From: Allantophomopsis cytisporea
Lineage: Eukaryota; Ascomycota; Leotiomycetes; Phacidiales; Phacidiaceae
Assembly (NCBI GenBank): GCA_024752435.1
Contig: CP103028.1
Coordinates: 558,001-622,000 of the forward strand
Reading direction: 5' to 3'
Length of the DNA: 64,000 nucleotides
The translations under genes were made by a program, and so were the position numbers. Below, one piece after another: positions 1-11,219 of this stretch. The notes beneath the pieces are model-generated. The model did not search any database, was not told where the DNA came from, and saw only the letters and a list, made by a program, of their open reading frames with translations. Every line of letters begins with the position of its first letter. The stretch's first letter is position 1.

Positions 1-1720
1 TTGCGAAGTAAAAAGCTCTCCCGTAGCAAGATACTCTTCGAGTACTATCGAGTCTACTGCAGAGCCAATTTCAGCAGCTGAACGTCATCGAAGTGGAGAC
101 GTAGCACAGCGCGTGAAGGAATTAGAGGATGCCCAAGCCCTCAACTACCCTCAGATAGGCAATGATACTAGAGCATTGAGTTGCGAGGAGTTTAAGAATC
201 GATATGATCATATTAAGACGGAAGAAACCTTGGCCGATGAGATTGTGACGCTCCGTGGTACGCCATATATGCTTTGACCTTGAGACGTGATCTGACAATC
301 CACAGGTAGGGTTTGGTCTGTTCGTACAGCTGGATCTAAGCTTTTTTTTCTTGACGTGAACCAAAACAATGTCCGTGTACAAGGACTTTGCAATCTAGGA
401 AAACTTCAAGAGCGAGGCCTAGAGCGCCCCGAATTCAAAAATTCTTCCAAACTTTTCCGGAGAGGCGATGTGATATGTAGGTTTCGAAATTGGCAAGACG
501 TCGACTGTGTCTAATTTGAAGCAGCAATCACCGGTGTCCCATATAGAACACAGCGAGGGGAGCTATCCTTGAATGCAATTGAACTCCCAAAGTTGTTATC
601 TCCTAGCCTGGCGACCCTCCCCACCAAGCTCGAGGATCCGATTACGAAGATGCAAAATCGACATGCAGATCTACTTGTAAACCAACAAGCAGCAGACACT
701 CTTAAGCTTCGATCCCACATTATACAATACATTCGATCTTTCCTCCTCAAGGACGATTTCTTAGAGGTTGAGACACCAATTATTTGCTCTGGAGCTGGGG
801 GAGCAGTCGCAAGACCGTTCACAACTAGCGCAACAGAGTTCCCAAAGAAGGAGTTATCTTTGAGAATTGCTCCCGAGTTGTGGCTCAAAAGACTTATTCT
901 TGGTGGGATGGAGCGTGTCTTCGAAATTGGCACAGTGTTCAGAAATGAAGGCCTGGACCTGACGCACAACCCCGAATTCACTACTTGCGAATTCTATAAG
1001 TCATTTGCGGATCTAGATGAGCTAATTCGCATGACTGAGGAGATAATTTCAGGGATGGCCCAGCATGTCAATAGCTTGATCGAAAATAAATACACTTCTC
1101 TGAAGCCTATCGATCTGGACATTTTCTCTACTCCTTTCAAGCGAGTACAATTCATTCCAGCTATCGAACTCGCCATCAACAGAAAACTGCCGGATCTTTC
1201 AATGGATGATGCCCCGGAGAAGATCACCAAATTGTTCGTCGATCTCGAGTTGCCATTGCCATCATCGCCAACTCTACCCCGAATGCTTGACAAGCTAGCA
1301 TCAATCTATATTGAGCCATCCTGCGTTGCACCAACCTTCATCTCACACCACCCAGTATGCATGTCACCACTAGCGAAATCCTTCACTTGTGAGACCACCA
1401 ACCAAATTGTCTCTGCCCGCGTCGAACTCTTCATCAACAACCGTGAGATGGCCAACATGTATGAAGAGGAAAACTCCCCTTTTGAGCAGAGAATCAAGTT
1501 TGAGCAACAGGCAAAATACAAGGACGAAGAGAATAGAGCTGTTATGGATGAGAGTTATTTGGAGGCTTTGGAGTGGGGTCTACCGCCTACTGGAGGCTGG
1601 GGTTGTGGTGTTGATAGGTTGGTCATGCTGTTTTCCGGAGCCGCTAGAATCAGCGATGTTCTTTCCTTTGGAAATTTGAAGAATGTGGTGGGCTTGGGTA
1701 ATGAGACTAAGTCGAAGTAA
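1..1720 (+). CDS. MSK1: Mitochondrial lysyl-tRNA synthetase, 5' end outside window
   Basis: Class II lysyl-tRNA synthetase, which charges tRNA-Lys; the resemblance is to the mitochondrial Msk1 type. Predicted exons are 1-257, 306-476 and 525-1720, with introns of 48 nt each. The first exon is open from base 2 with no Met, so the start lies upstream of the window. An N-terminal OB-fold anticodon-binding region runs through exons 1-2 (TLRGRVWSVRTAGSKL, then GDVISITGVPYRT across intron 2). The catalytic domain follows. Motif 2 is FRNEGLDLTHNPEFTTCEFY near 944-1000. Motif 3 is GWGCGVDRLVMLFSGAARIS near 1597-1656, followed by DVLSFGNLK. The long spacer after motif 2 fits the family. The C-terminus is intact and stops with TAA at 1718-1720. 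Mitochondrial rather than cytosolic assignment is inferred from divergence and the N-terminal sequence; the targeting peptide itself is not visible here. Confidence 0.93.
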
Positions 1721-2328
1721 AAAGCTCTAATGACATGCATGAGTATTGGCATTGGGGAGTTATGTATGTAGATGATAATGAGTTCTCCACTACTTCATGA
1801 CATGTATTGACAAACAGACTCTCTAAGAGCACCATTTGACTATTGAGGAGTGATAAGTGCAGATGGGTAGTCACATGTTTGAGCTCACCAGCAAATAGAG
1901 TTCCTTGAGGGGAGGGAATTTGCTATAGTTTCAAATAGAGCAGCTACGTATGTGTTTGTCTCCTCCTTATTGTCTCTTTTTGCTACCTTTGAGCGGATGG
2001 GAGAAGGGGAGTTTTCAGGCTCTTTATTGCTGCGGGACAGATTCAGAATCACACTTGGTTCGACAGCAACCATATGACTAAGTGGACATGTTTCACATTT
2101 CATGCAACACACATACTTATACTGAGATACAGGCAAAGATGCTCATATAAGGCGCCATCCCCAGAGATCTTCTGCTGTGATCTTCAAAATCAGTACGCAT
2201 CCTGTTTCTTCATTAACACTACACACGAAACCACTCCTAATTCTCTACGATATCCATTTTTTTCCATTAAAAAAATCAAAATTTGATGGAGTTGAATAAC
2301 GCTACCTCGAATCCGCGGTCCTTCATAA
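1721..2328. other. Intergenic, no gene seen
   Basis: This is the 3' flank of MSK1 and the 5' flank of the NR-kinase-like gene. Short ORFs here have no recognisable family or splice support. I searched upstream for a spliced first exon carrying the missing start of the kinase and found no convincing one. The ATG at 2286 opens a frame that does not join the P-loop frame. Confidence 0.6.
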
Positions 2329-3196
2329 ACGAGATCCAAGATACCACTCATAATTGGAAGATCAGGTCCCACATCATCAGGAAAGACAATCCTCACAAAT
2401 ATCCTCTCCTATCTTTTCCCAAACATCATTGCAGTACACCATGACCACTTCAAGAAAAAAAGCAGATTGTCCGACTGTGAAGATAGAGGAAATTAGCCAA
2501 GACGAGATTAAGAGGGATATCGAAGTAGAGAATACAGACTGCCATGAAAGTGTAGACTGGGAACAGCTGAAGACTGTGCTGATGGAGATTTGTGAGAAAC
2601 ATCACGAAATCAAGCCGGTTGGCGGACAAGAAGGGGAGGCCGAAATTGAACGCGAGACTACGTCACAAAATATTCACAAAACAGAAAGAGACAAGGACCT
2701 TGGCCTGAGTCCCTTGTACGGTCTCGATCTCGTCGAGAGAAGAGACATGGAAGTGTGGAGGAAGGATATCGAAATTGGGTTAGATGCCATGAAGGGCGCT
2801 GATACCCCCATCGTCATAGTCGAAGGTCACTTGCTTCCCTACGAACTTGAATCTCTCGAAGACATGGGTCTCATAATGTTCCTCTGGCTCAGTACGTCAC
2901 GGGATGCTGCTCGCCAGCACCGCTTCGAGCGCTGGGTATACAAGGATACGCCGGAAGGTGGCAGATATCCAGACCAGAAGTGGAAGACGGAGGCTTACTT
3001 CGATCAGGTTGTTTGGAAAGAGGCCGAATGTGTGGAGAAGGTTCTGTTTGAAAGGGTTGCTAAGGCAAATAAGGAGGAGCTTGGAATAGTTTGGGTTAGG
3101 GGGAAGGATGAGGAAGTCAGTAAGACGGTGAACGGGGCTGTTTACAGGATTTTGGAGGAGAGTGAGTGGGAAATGAATGAGCGATACAAGACATGA
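2329..3196 (+). pseudogene. NRK1: Nicotinamide riboside kinase-like, frame broken at an A7 tract
   Basis: Resembles fungal Nrk1, which phosphorylates nicotinamide riboside to NMN in NAD salvage. The P-loop half and the body lie in different frames. Frame 1 (2329-about 2460) encodes PLIIGRSGPTSSGKTILTNI with a Walker A GPTSSGKT, ending at HHDHFKKK, the counterpart of the family's HxDDFYK. Frame 2 (from about 2461) continues KADCPTVKIEE, TDCHESVDWEQL (family WDxPEALD), then IVIVEGHLL, the Arg-rich lid RHRFERWVYKDTPEGG and YFDQVVWKEAE. The frames meet at seven A's (2455-2461); one A fewer would join them. The P-loop frame also lacks an ATG: a stop at 2326-2328 is followed directly by ACG, where ATG would be expected. 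The second half is open for over 240 codons. It could be a recent pseudogene, a sequence error plus an unseen upstream exon, or a truncated kinase. Confidence 0.7.
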
Positions 3197-3241
3197 GCAG
3201 ACCACTGTGTAGAATAGATGTAACACACAAACAGCGATGAT

Positions 3242-5229
3242 TTACCAAACCTCTAACTTATATCTCCCGTCCTTCTCTAATTCTGCCACCTTCGCCTCTG
3301 CTCCGTCCCTTTCCAAGCCACCCTCCTTCTCGAACACACTTATCAATGCTTCCTTTACAGCCTTGGGCATCGCTCCGGCACTCCCACAAACGTAGACCGC
3401 ACCACCCCTTCCAAGTATATCATATACTGTTTTACTCTCCCTTCTCACTACATCCTGCACATAAATCTTCTCCCTCTGATCACGACTAAACGCGGTGAAC
3501 ACCTGCACAGGCAGAGCCCTCCCACCATCCGGCGTACCGGCCCATTCATCAGCATAGAAGTAATCCGCACGAGCCGACCGCCCACCGAAGAAGAGAGTTG
3601 CATCAGGCGGAGAAGGAAGGAGGTTCCGCTCCCAGATCAGTGAACGCATAGGTGCGAGCCCCGTACCCGGTGCAATCATGACGATGGGTTTATCAGTCGT
3701 GCTACCCATGTTGCCCTTCGTCAACGTGACGGTGAGCTGCGCGCCTGGCTGCAGACCGGCAAGGTAGCGTGTGCATACGCCCTGCCGAATCTTGCGCAGA
3801 ATAGTTTGGTACTTGACGATGGCCACAAGGAGCTGGATGCGTGTAGTGTCTGGTGCCAAGGGGTTTGTCTTCAAAGATCCGCCGGACGCGATGCTAAATT
3901 GTCGGTGTCGTAAGAGCGGGAACACAGAGGCAGAATTTTGCCAGGGGATCTTTACAGATGGAAAGTCGAGTAGTACCTCCAAGATGGAGCGCCGTGGTCG
4001 GGAAGTATAGTTGTATAGCTCGTCGCGGAAGAGAGGATTGGCGAATTCAAGGAGTCGCTCACGGTGCATTTCGTCTGGAGTGTATTGGGATAGCTGGAAA
4101 AAGAAGTAGCGAGTTGGGATTGCTGTTATGTCGAAGTAGTGCGTCAGGAGTGTTTGTAGGGTTAGCTGAGGCGTTGGGAGGAGATAGGGGAGAGCGGGTT
4201 GTGAGATTGATGAGGGGTCACCGGTCGAAATGAATTGGACCGACTTGTGAGCGTGAGATTGCCAGTCCATGAGCTCAAGAATCTCGGACACATCCGAGGG
4301 ATGGTTTTGAGGGTAGATACTGAGGATGTCTCCGGGGGAGTATTCTAATTTCGAGGGCAGTGTGAATGTGAGCTCGCGAACATCTTGCCAGTGACCTGGA
4401 GCCGTAACGCGAGTATTTGAATCTAATGTTGCTAAACGAGAGTTTGGTATTGGTAGGTGAATATCTTGGGGTGTAAATGCTTTCCCAGAGTCCGAATCTG
4501 ATCCAGAGGCATTCCCAACGACTTCTAGCTCCCATCTTGGTGGCAGGAGGACATCATCTGGAATTGGGATCACTCCTTCAGGCAATGGGAATCTCTCCAG
4601 CAAGTTCTTCCGAAAATCTGTCGACCAAGGCAGGAATGCACCATCGTTTCTGAGAATATTGTTAGCCCTTAACCATGCTCAGCTTAAGAATCAAATTTAC
4701 CCATCTTCATGCTGTTCATCAGCTTCACCTCGAGGATAAATCTCTTTTGCTCCCAGCTGTTCTAGTCTTTTGTGCAACTTACGAGCAGCCCAGTTAAATC
4801 TAAAGTCATTAGTAAACGTGTAAATGCGTAGCTTGTCAAATACTGACTTGGGATATGAGCTATCACCCAGACCAAATGTAGTGAACTGCACGTGACTTAA
4901 ACATCCTGGTGGTAGTCTTTTTCTTAAAAGGCTTTTCCAGAACTTCTTTGCATTGGCCGGAATATCGCCCTGGCCAGTAGTCGAAATAGTAAAGATAACA
5001 ATGGTCGGCTTTAGCAGCTCATTCTGACATACATCAATAAGACTTCTACGAAAGCAGGGATTTACAAGCATACTAATCCAATGGCATCGAGGTCCGCAAC
5101 AGTGGTAGAGAAATGTAATCGTTCAGTCAGGCGCCCCAACTCCTCTGCTATGTCCTGACTGTTTCCTGTCTCTGAACCATAGAGAACTAGAGCTGTTCTA
5201 TCATGGCGTTGCCCATTCATCGTAGTCAT
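3242..5229 (-). CDS. TAH18: NADPH-dependent diflavin oxidoreductase (Tah18/NDOR1)
   Basis: Cytosolic flavoprotein that passes electrons from NADPH via FAD and FMN to Dre2 in cytosolic iron-sulfur protein assembly (family knowledge). Predicted exons, in transcript order, are 5229-5074, 5023-4848, 4799-4701 and 4649-3242, with three introns of 48-51 nt. Intron 2 uses donor GTCAGT and branch TACTAATGAC. Domains: flavodoxin-like FMN domain first (LVLYGSETGNSQDIAEELG, then STTGQGDIPANAKKFW and FGLGDSSYPKFNWAARKLHKR across intron 2), then the FAD/connecting domain (PGDILSIYPQNHPSDV, RHRQFSIAS), then the NADP-binding domain (IAPGTGLAPMRSLIWER, FFGGRSARADYFYADEW, VYVCGSAGAMPKAV). It ends KDGRYKLEVW, close to the family's usual aromatic terminus. 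Two Met codons, at 5229 and 5220, could start it; the first is used here. Adjacent genes are not functionally linked. Confidence 0.94.
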
Positions 5230-6081
5230 ATTGCACGTTGGTTGAAGTTGAAAGTTTGGTCGAAGCGAATATCGGACGTCATGAAACAGTGCATTTTGAA
5301 AGGTCACGAGACCATGATATTCCAAGAATTTTAGTGCACAATTTCGAGCAGCTACAAAATGATATCGAGCTTCTTTTGACATTTAGAATTCATTTAGATG
5401 TGATGGCATGATTACCATGTTCAGGTGGACACAGTGTGTTGTGGCCAATGTGTGTGTGGAGGAAGCCTTGTAGGGGTGAGCCACCACGACGTGCTACAAA
5501 GCGATCACCAGATTTATAAAAGTGTTATTTGTATTTCTCATCTTCGGATTCTCTACATAATGTATGCCAGATATGATGAAGTCAGTTAGATAACGATGTT
5601 AAAACATATCCTGTCTTCGTTGTCTGTGACTGTACCTTTCAGCCACACAAATAAAGGCACAACGGACATAGCCGCACACTTGAGTCATTGGATTAAATTC
5701 TTTTTGAACCTTCAAACTACAAACCACTGCCTAAATCTCATAAGATTTTATAGGGAGTAATGTTCTTAAGTCTTAGACAGATTATAAAGATACTCGCAAT
5801 ACAGAAGTAAAATCGACTTGGTTTTTGAGGGTTCCTAAGGGACAATTAGATAGTTGAATTCCTACGACAATATGGTGAGAGAAAGGAATTAGTACAAGAC
5901 AGCAAAAGCTGCTATTGACGCAACAATTATGTAGTAGGTTCTCGATGAGACAATAATCTGAAGATAGGTTCATATGGCATATTGACATCGACACTAGAGT
6001 GTAAGCCCCCTTCATACAGTATCGAGCCTCTATTGTAGAGTAGAATTGTTATTTGGGTAGCAGACATCCGAGGATACCACA
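5230..6081. other. Intergenic, no gene seen
   Basis: 5' flank of TAH18 on the minus strand and of the orphan ORF on the plus strand. I see no domain-bearing ORF, RNA gene or repeat. Two short minus-strand ORFs have no support. Confidence 0.6.
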
Positions 6082-6492
6082 ATGACGAAGTCAAATACTT
6101 TGACGGTCGAGGTTCATCAGTCGAACGCTACATTTGCGCTATGCCAGGAATATGTCGAGCAAGCGCAAACGAATATTCCCGTTCTCCTTCCCGACCTCAC
6201 CCTTGACCCGAATAGCCCACCCGTCACTCTTGAAAACACAGCCACTTATCTGCACACCGAAACCAATGGTGCGCAATGGCAATTTCGGGTTGAGGTCTTC
6301 CTCAACGCACTTCGAAGCCAGTCGAACACAGGAGATAAGATATTAAGCCCTTTCATTCAGAGACTTGCTTACGGAGCCGGTGGCATCCTCCTTTCAAGAT
6401 TTGAAGTAGGAGACGGAATCTTGAAGATATTCAACGCAAGCAGCAAGTTGCATAGCCAATACATAGCGCAGGCCATCAACCTCAACATGTGA
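6082..6492 (+). CDS. Orphan hypothetical protein, 136 aa
   Basis: Single-exon ORF with an acceptable context for its ATG (CCACA before the start). I do not recognise it. It is soluble in appearance, without signal peptide or membrane segment, begins MTKSNTLTVEVHQSNATFAL and contains RLAYGAGGILLSRFEVGDG. The stop falls as ATG TGA; another frame continues a little further past the stop, so the 3' end could be spliced or broken. It stands alone in a gene-poor stretch. It could be a lineage-specific gene, an eroded exon of a larger gene, or a chance ORF. Codon use looks more coding-like than in neighbouring spurious ORFs, which is my only positive evidence. Confidence 0.35.
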   Translation: MTKSNTLTVEVHQSNATFALCQEYVEQAQTNIPVLLPDLTLDPNSPPVTLENTATYLHTETNGAQWQFRVEVFLNALRSQSNTGDKILSPFIQRLAYGAGGILLSRFEVGDGILKIFNASSKLHSQYIAQAINLNM

Positions 6493-9405
6493 AACACATC
6501 AATGGTGGATGGACAGCCACTTACATGCTACATTGCCATATTCACAGATCCGTTTGTGCTGCGCATCAAGCAGAACGCTACGTCAAAGTGAGTGCTGTAA
6601 ATCGTGCTTGGTGTCATGTCCATCTGCGGAATCATCGTGTACCTGACTAATAGCCAAAGGAATTGTTGCTTAATAACCCGTGCAGTTTTGTGGGGATTGC
6701 GAATTTATTAGCTGATTCAGATATGCGTGCTCATGATAATGCTGTGAGCAACAAAGAGGAGGTGTATGATGGGTGGTTCTTTAGTATGGGGTGGCGAGGG
6801 TCTAAAAAGGCGGGGTGTGAAAGACCTGGTGAGGGGTGAAGATTTGGGATTGATATTGGTTGCACGGAAAAGGGTTTAATGAAGAATGTATAATGAGATT
6901 TGTGAAATATATAGATGACTGTATGTCCTTATGAATAGATCATCAGAGTATTGTATACTAGTAGACTCACCTCTCTATGTTAACATAATTAAATGCGAAT
7001 ATAAGTTAAAAACAATAAGAGTTCCAGTCACAAATCAATCCCCTTTAACTTAGTAGAGTGGTGCCGAACACAATTCAGCGTTCGAAGTGTTCGCTATTGC
7101 CCACTGACCAAAGTGGGATTAGCCAGTAAAGGCTTTGAAATTTTCTGAGGCAGATAAAGAGATCAACGTGCTAGGTGATCACCTATATCCATTCTTCGTG
7201 GAATTTTGTTCTTTGCGCTGCTGCCCCTTTCTCGATATGCTCAATATGTACAGGTTCTGGCTCTACTACTAACCTCGGACATACACTATACGCGTGAGTT
7301 GATTTTCTCGACTGTGAACAAATAGCCCATAAGCTCGAAGGGACTTTAAGTAATTCCATCGACGTGACATAAGAGCTTCCAGAATTTAACGTGTATACTA
7401 GTGAAAATGAGAAAACCAAGAGGTTTCGAAAACGCAGCATGATAAATATTGCACCTAGATACTGTTGCGAACTTCTGACGTAAGAATCTGATTATATTTG
7501 CGTACATGCCATAAGGATAGGATCTTCCTTCGACATGAGTCGATTGAGGTTCTCCTTTTGATTAGAGGGTACGTAATGACGGTCTCAAACAGTTTCTTGG
7601 ACCTCGAATATAAGATTCAGGAGAATCGAAAGGACAAGCTCCCAAGGGCTCAGAATAAGCTATCCCCATAGATCTGAGTTGGTTCCACTCTTGGTCTCTT
7701 GATGGACTTACTGTACCAAAAATGCCGTATCCGCAAATACTACTTTGCGTACATATATCGATCAGCCTTGATTTAGACAAGATCTTGTTGTGGCAAAGAA
7801 GAGCAGAGAATAATATAAGTGAAGATGCCCGAGATCCCAAGCATTCCCCAACATGAGACTCCTAATCTTGAAGTCTAGTTTACGCCTGCCTTGTTCATAT
7901 ATGCTTAGTTATATGGACAGTATGGAACCAGTATATTCCTTTCAAGACCTTCAAAGCAATGCTGTTCTAAATCCAGTATTGGTTTAAAGGATTCTAGAGT
8001 ATACACTTAATTGAGCCTTCGATCAAGAAGTCCAACCTGCATACATTGATGTCTCTAGCTGATGCCAAAGTTTGCTGTGTCCAATGAAATCCCCATGTAG
8101 ACAGTGAAAGGATCGTAACGCTATAAATGGAACGCATATCATAGTCCTCCTAGTTTTATGGTTGTCCCAAACAAGCTTTGACTTTTATCTCTCAAGAGTA
8201 GCATTGCTGACGACATTGATACCTACTATTATAATCATCGGTGTTGTACAACAACCACTATCCGACAAACACCGACAAAGCCCATAGATGGGATCACCTG
8301 AAACACCATATGAGCCACATATACGCGTAAAGCAAATCCTTTCCATCGTACTGGAGAAATGATCAGAAACAAAAAGCCGCAAGTGATCCGGGAACTCGCT
8401 TATTTCAAATCCGTTTTATCTTCCGAGGAACCGGTTTCCGAAATAAGACTCGGGATGTACTATATTGTGCCCCGATTACATCTTTCACAGGTATCACTTA
8501 GCAAATCTGCAAAGATCGACTGCCTTAATCCACCCCCTGAATTACCATCAGTCCAAATATCATGACTAAGTGCTCCACAAGAAACTTATTGCTACTATTC
8601 TCCCGGACCTCGGCATCACCAGCAGACATGACTAAGTTGGCATGATAAAAAGGTGTTGAATAAGGAGCTGACAGGACTCAAATCCTCTACTTCTTAGAAG
8701 TAAGGGGTTACTACGCTTTACGACAAATATTCTGAAGAGCCCGTATAAGCAAATCACACATGCTTATACGTGTACTTTAGGTCCAAGTTGTTAAGTACTT
8801 GTTCCTGGATTCACCGATGGACAAAGTGCATAATGATAAATCGACTTGAGACTTATTTGTTCGATTTATTTAATACAGGAATAAGATACTGAAGGACGAA
8901 TATCTCACTGAACATACAATATTTTACTACAAATAATTATATTTTCTCGAAAAAAAAAAAGAAAAAAACATTAGTGTATTATCAATATCATCTTGAATAA
9001 GAGATACCTATTATCCATTCATTATATGCTGCGAGTCATGAAAAGTGACACTTGAAGAAATACTAATTAAGAGTAACACGACTACCATCAACCATTTGTG
9101 GGTCTAGCTACCACTAAGCATATAAGGTATTAAAATCGTGAGGCTGTGTAATTACCCCGAAAACGATCGCTGAAGCTGATTTTGCAAATTTATGCCTATT
9201 CAGTATGATATCATTTTGATATACGATGAGCTGGTCCGTCAAAAGGTAGTAATACATTCTTCATTCATACTCTCTTTACAGCTTACGAATTCTCCATCAC
9301 CATTAGACTTTCACTCATGATTTCACTCTCTGCAGGCTCGGGGCTTAGCGCAGCTTCGACTTTGGCATCGCGATATACAGCTTCTACATTTGAACCAGTA
9401 CTTCC
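6493..9405. other. Gene-poor AT-rich stretch
   Basis: Nearly 3 kb with no ORF showing a family motif. An A-rich run (broken A tract) lies at about 8950-8970. A tRNA-promoter-like signal on the minus strand near 8650-8720 was considered and rejected. The stretch leads into a decayed esterase fragment, which fits an eroded region. Confidence 0.55.
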
Positions 9406-9886
9406 AGCCCATTTATGGATCGCGGCGGAAAGCTGATCCATTATCATGGCTTGGCCGATGGCTCCATCGCAACTGGTTACAGCATCTACTTCTACAACCA
9501 AGTCCTCCGCTTCCTTCAGCCCAAGGGAATCAATCTCAATGACTTTTACCGCTTCTATCCTATTCCAGGCATGCAGCACTGCACGGGTGGTGATAACGAG
9601 GCGCCATGGTATATTGCAGGCACTAACCAGGGTGATGCTCTGACTGTGCCAACGACTTCAACTCTTGCTGGTGCTCGCGACTCCAAGCACGATGTCCTGC
9701 TTGCTCTTAGGTCTTGGGTTGAGAACGGCACTGCGCCTAACGAGATTGACACGACGAAGTTTTTCGACGATGAGCCGGCTTTGGGTATTAAGATTCTCAG
9801 ACCGCTTTGCCCCTTACCCATCTGAGGCTAAGTATATCAGCGGCAATCCCAATATTACTAGCAGTTACGAGTGTGCCGAGATCTAA
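9406..9886 (+). pseudogene. Tannase/feruloyl esterase, 3' fragment with frameshift
   Basis: The C-terminal third of a tannase/feruloyl esterase family protein (secreted alpha/beta hydrolases cleaving phenolic esters). Visible motifs are MDRGGKLIHYHGLADGSIAT, carrying the family's catalytic Asp region, DFYRFYPIPGMQHCTGG with the catalytic His, RSWVENGTAPNEID and the terminal RPLCP motif. The N-terminal part with the nucleophile Ser is absent: upstream the frame is closed by stops within about 30 bases and no nucleophile motif is found. A second lesion is a run of four C's at 9810-9813, which shifts the frame so the ORF stops at 9825. The next frame restores the usual ending (YPSEAKYISG, SSYECAEI, stop at 9884-9886). 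Family members are usually over 500 residues; about 155 remain here. Confidence 0.85.
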
Positions 9887-11219
9887 AAGCTATATACGTA
9901 TAGCAAATGTCAGAGGGTGCTAGATGATTCTTAGGTTCAGAATCATACTCGGAAGGCGGAACACATTGCGCAGAATTCTGAACTGTATATAGTTAGTCTT
10001 GTAGACTTCGAGCTGTAGCCTTTTCAATACAAATGGCTCAATCGTACATAATGCTAGAATTCACATACTTCCAAATAAATTGGATGGCTGGTCTGTGAAT
10101 TATGATAATAATCCTTGGGTAGAACTTGGAATTAAGTAAAGGTTATTAGCCCTCATAGGAGATACATAAGCCCAGAAGTTGCCTAGTCATTTTTCAGACC
10201 ATCATAACGGACTTGTGTCTGATGATGATATCTAGAGCACAATAACATTTGGGTGAAAAACTTGCTGCGAGTTACTTCCAGTCCCTGTTCATACTTTCCA
10301 GACACAAAGAATTGGCCGTATAGTTTGTACTCAGCTTAGCAACATCCCACCAATTTAGATGCAGTTTTACTTAGAAGCATGCAAAGCTCGGATTCAAAGT
10401 AAGTAGTAAAGTCTATAAGTGTATCTAAGCAATATTGTTATATAAGAATAAAGTCTATAGAAAAAGAAGCTAACACCTCAGTCCTCAGAAAGAAATGAAA
10501 GCTTACCTGAATTTTAGTTTTCGATGTAGGAACTCATCACGCCAATTCTCCTTTCACGGTCCAAAATTTCATCTTCGACTTCATTATAATACCCCTATCC
10601 GCAATATCAAGTGATACAAATCTATGCACAAGTCATCTATGAACCGCCTTATACGCTTTACAAAGCCCATGAAGCGCTTCGACAAACCCATATATGTACA
10701 CGACCCTCTCCTCAAAAATTCAATCAAAATATTCAAACTTGAAACCGAATGAAGTGCCACCTCCCGCTATCACAGACATAGAGCAACAGATCACAAATTC
10801 AAAACCTGCTCATCATACGTATATTTGTTTATTGCGACCAACTCACACCAAGCATTTCGCTATGGTCACGAAAGGCATAAATTGTAAAGGGTATAAACTC
10901 CGCATTTATCTAGGCTCAACACATAAAATGGCGCTCATGCCGTTCGAAACAATCGTAAGCCGGCCAAAAAGCCAGTGCAAGTACATTTATCGAATCGCCA
11001 AACGCCCTCCATTGCAGGCCCTCGACTTTTACCGGCATGCAATCAACCATGCGTTTCATTCCGCGATGCTCATGAGATGCCTGTCAGACCAACGATGCTG
11101 TATGCACTTCCTCTTCCATCTAGCCTTCAACTAGTCCTTGTATCCAGAACATACATATACAACTCCCAAGTTCATTTTAGCCCTAGCTTACGGTCTTTTC
11201 ATCAGAAAAATTGACCAAA
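9887..11219. other. Intergenic, no gene seen
   Basis: 3' flank of the sugar-nucleotide transporter and downstream flank of the esterase relic. A 146-codon plus-strand ORF at 10694-11134 has no motif and atypical composition (many Tyr, His, Cys, Met), so I do not call it. Confidence 0.55.

Noticed and set aside
8640..8720. tRNA-like signal on the minus strand (B-box-like GATTTGAGTCC and A-box-like AAGCGTAGTAAC)
   Set aside because: The boxes are about 10 nt too close and the acceptor and T stems do not pair, so it is at best a degenerate tRNA or SINE remnant.
10694..11134. 146-codon plus-strand ORF
   Set aside because: Unusual Tyr/His/Met/Cys content and no motif; located in the 3' flank of the transporter gene.
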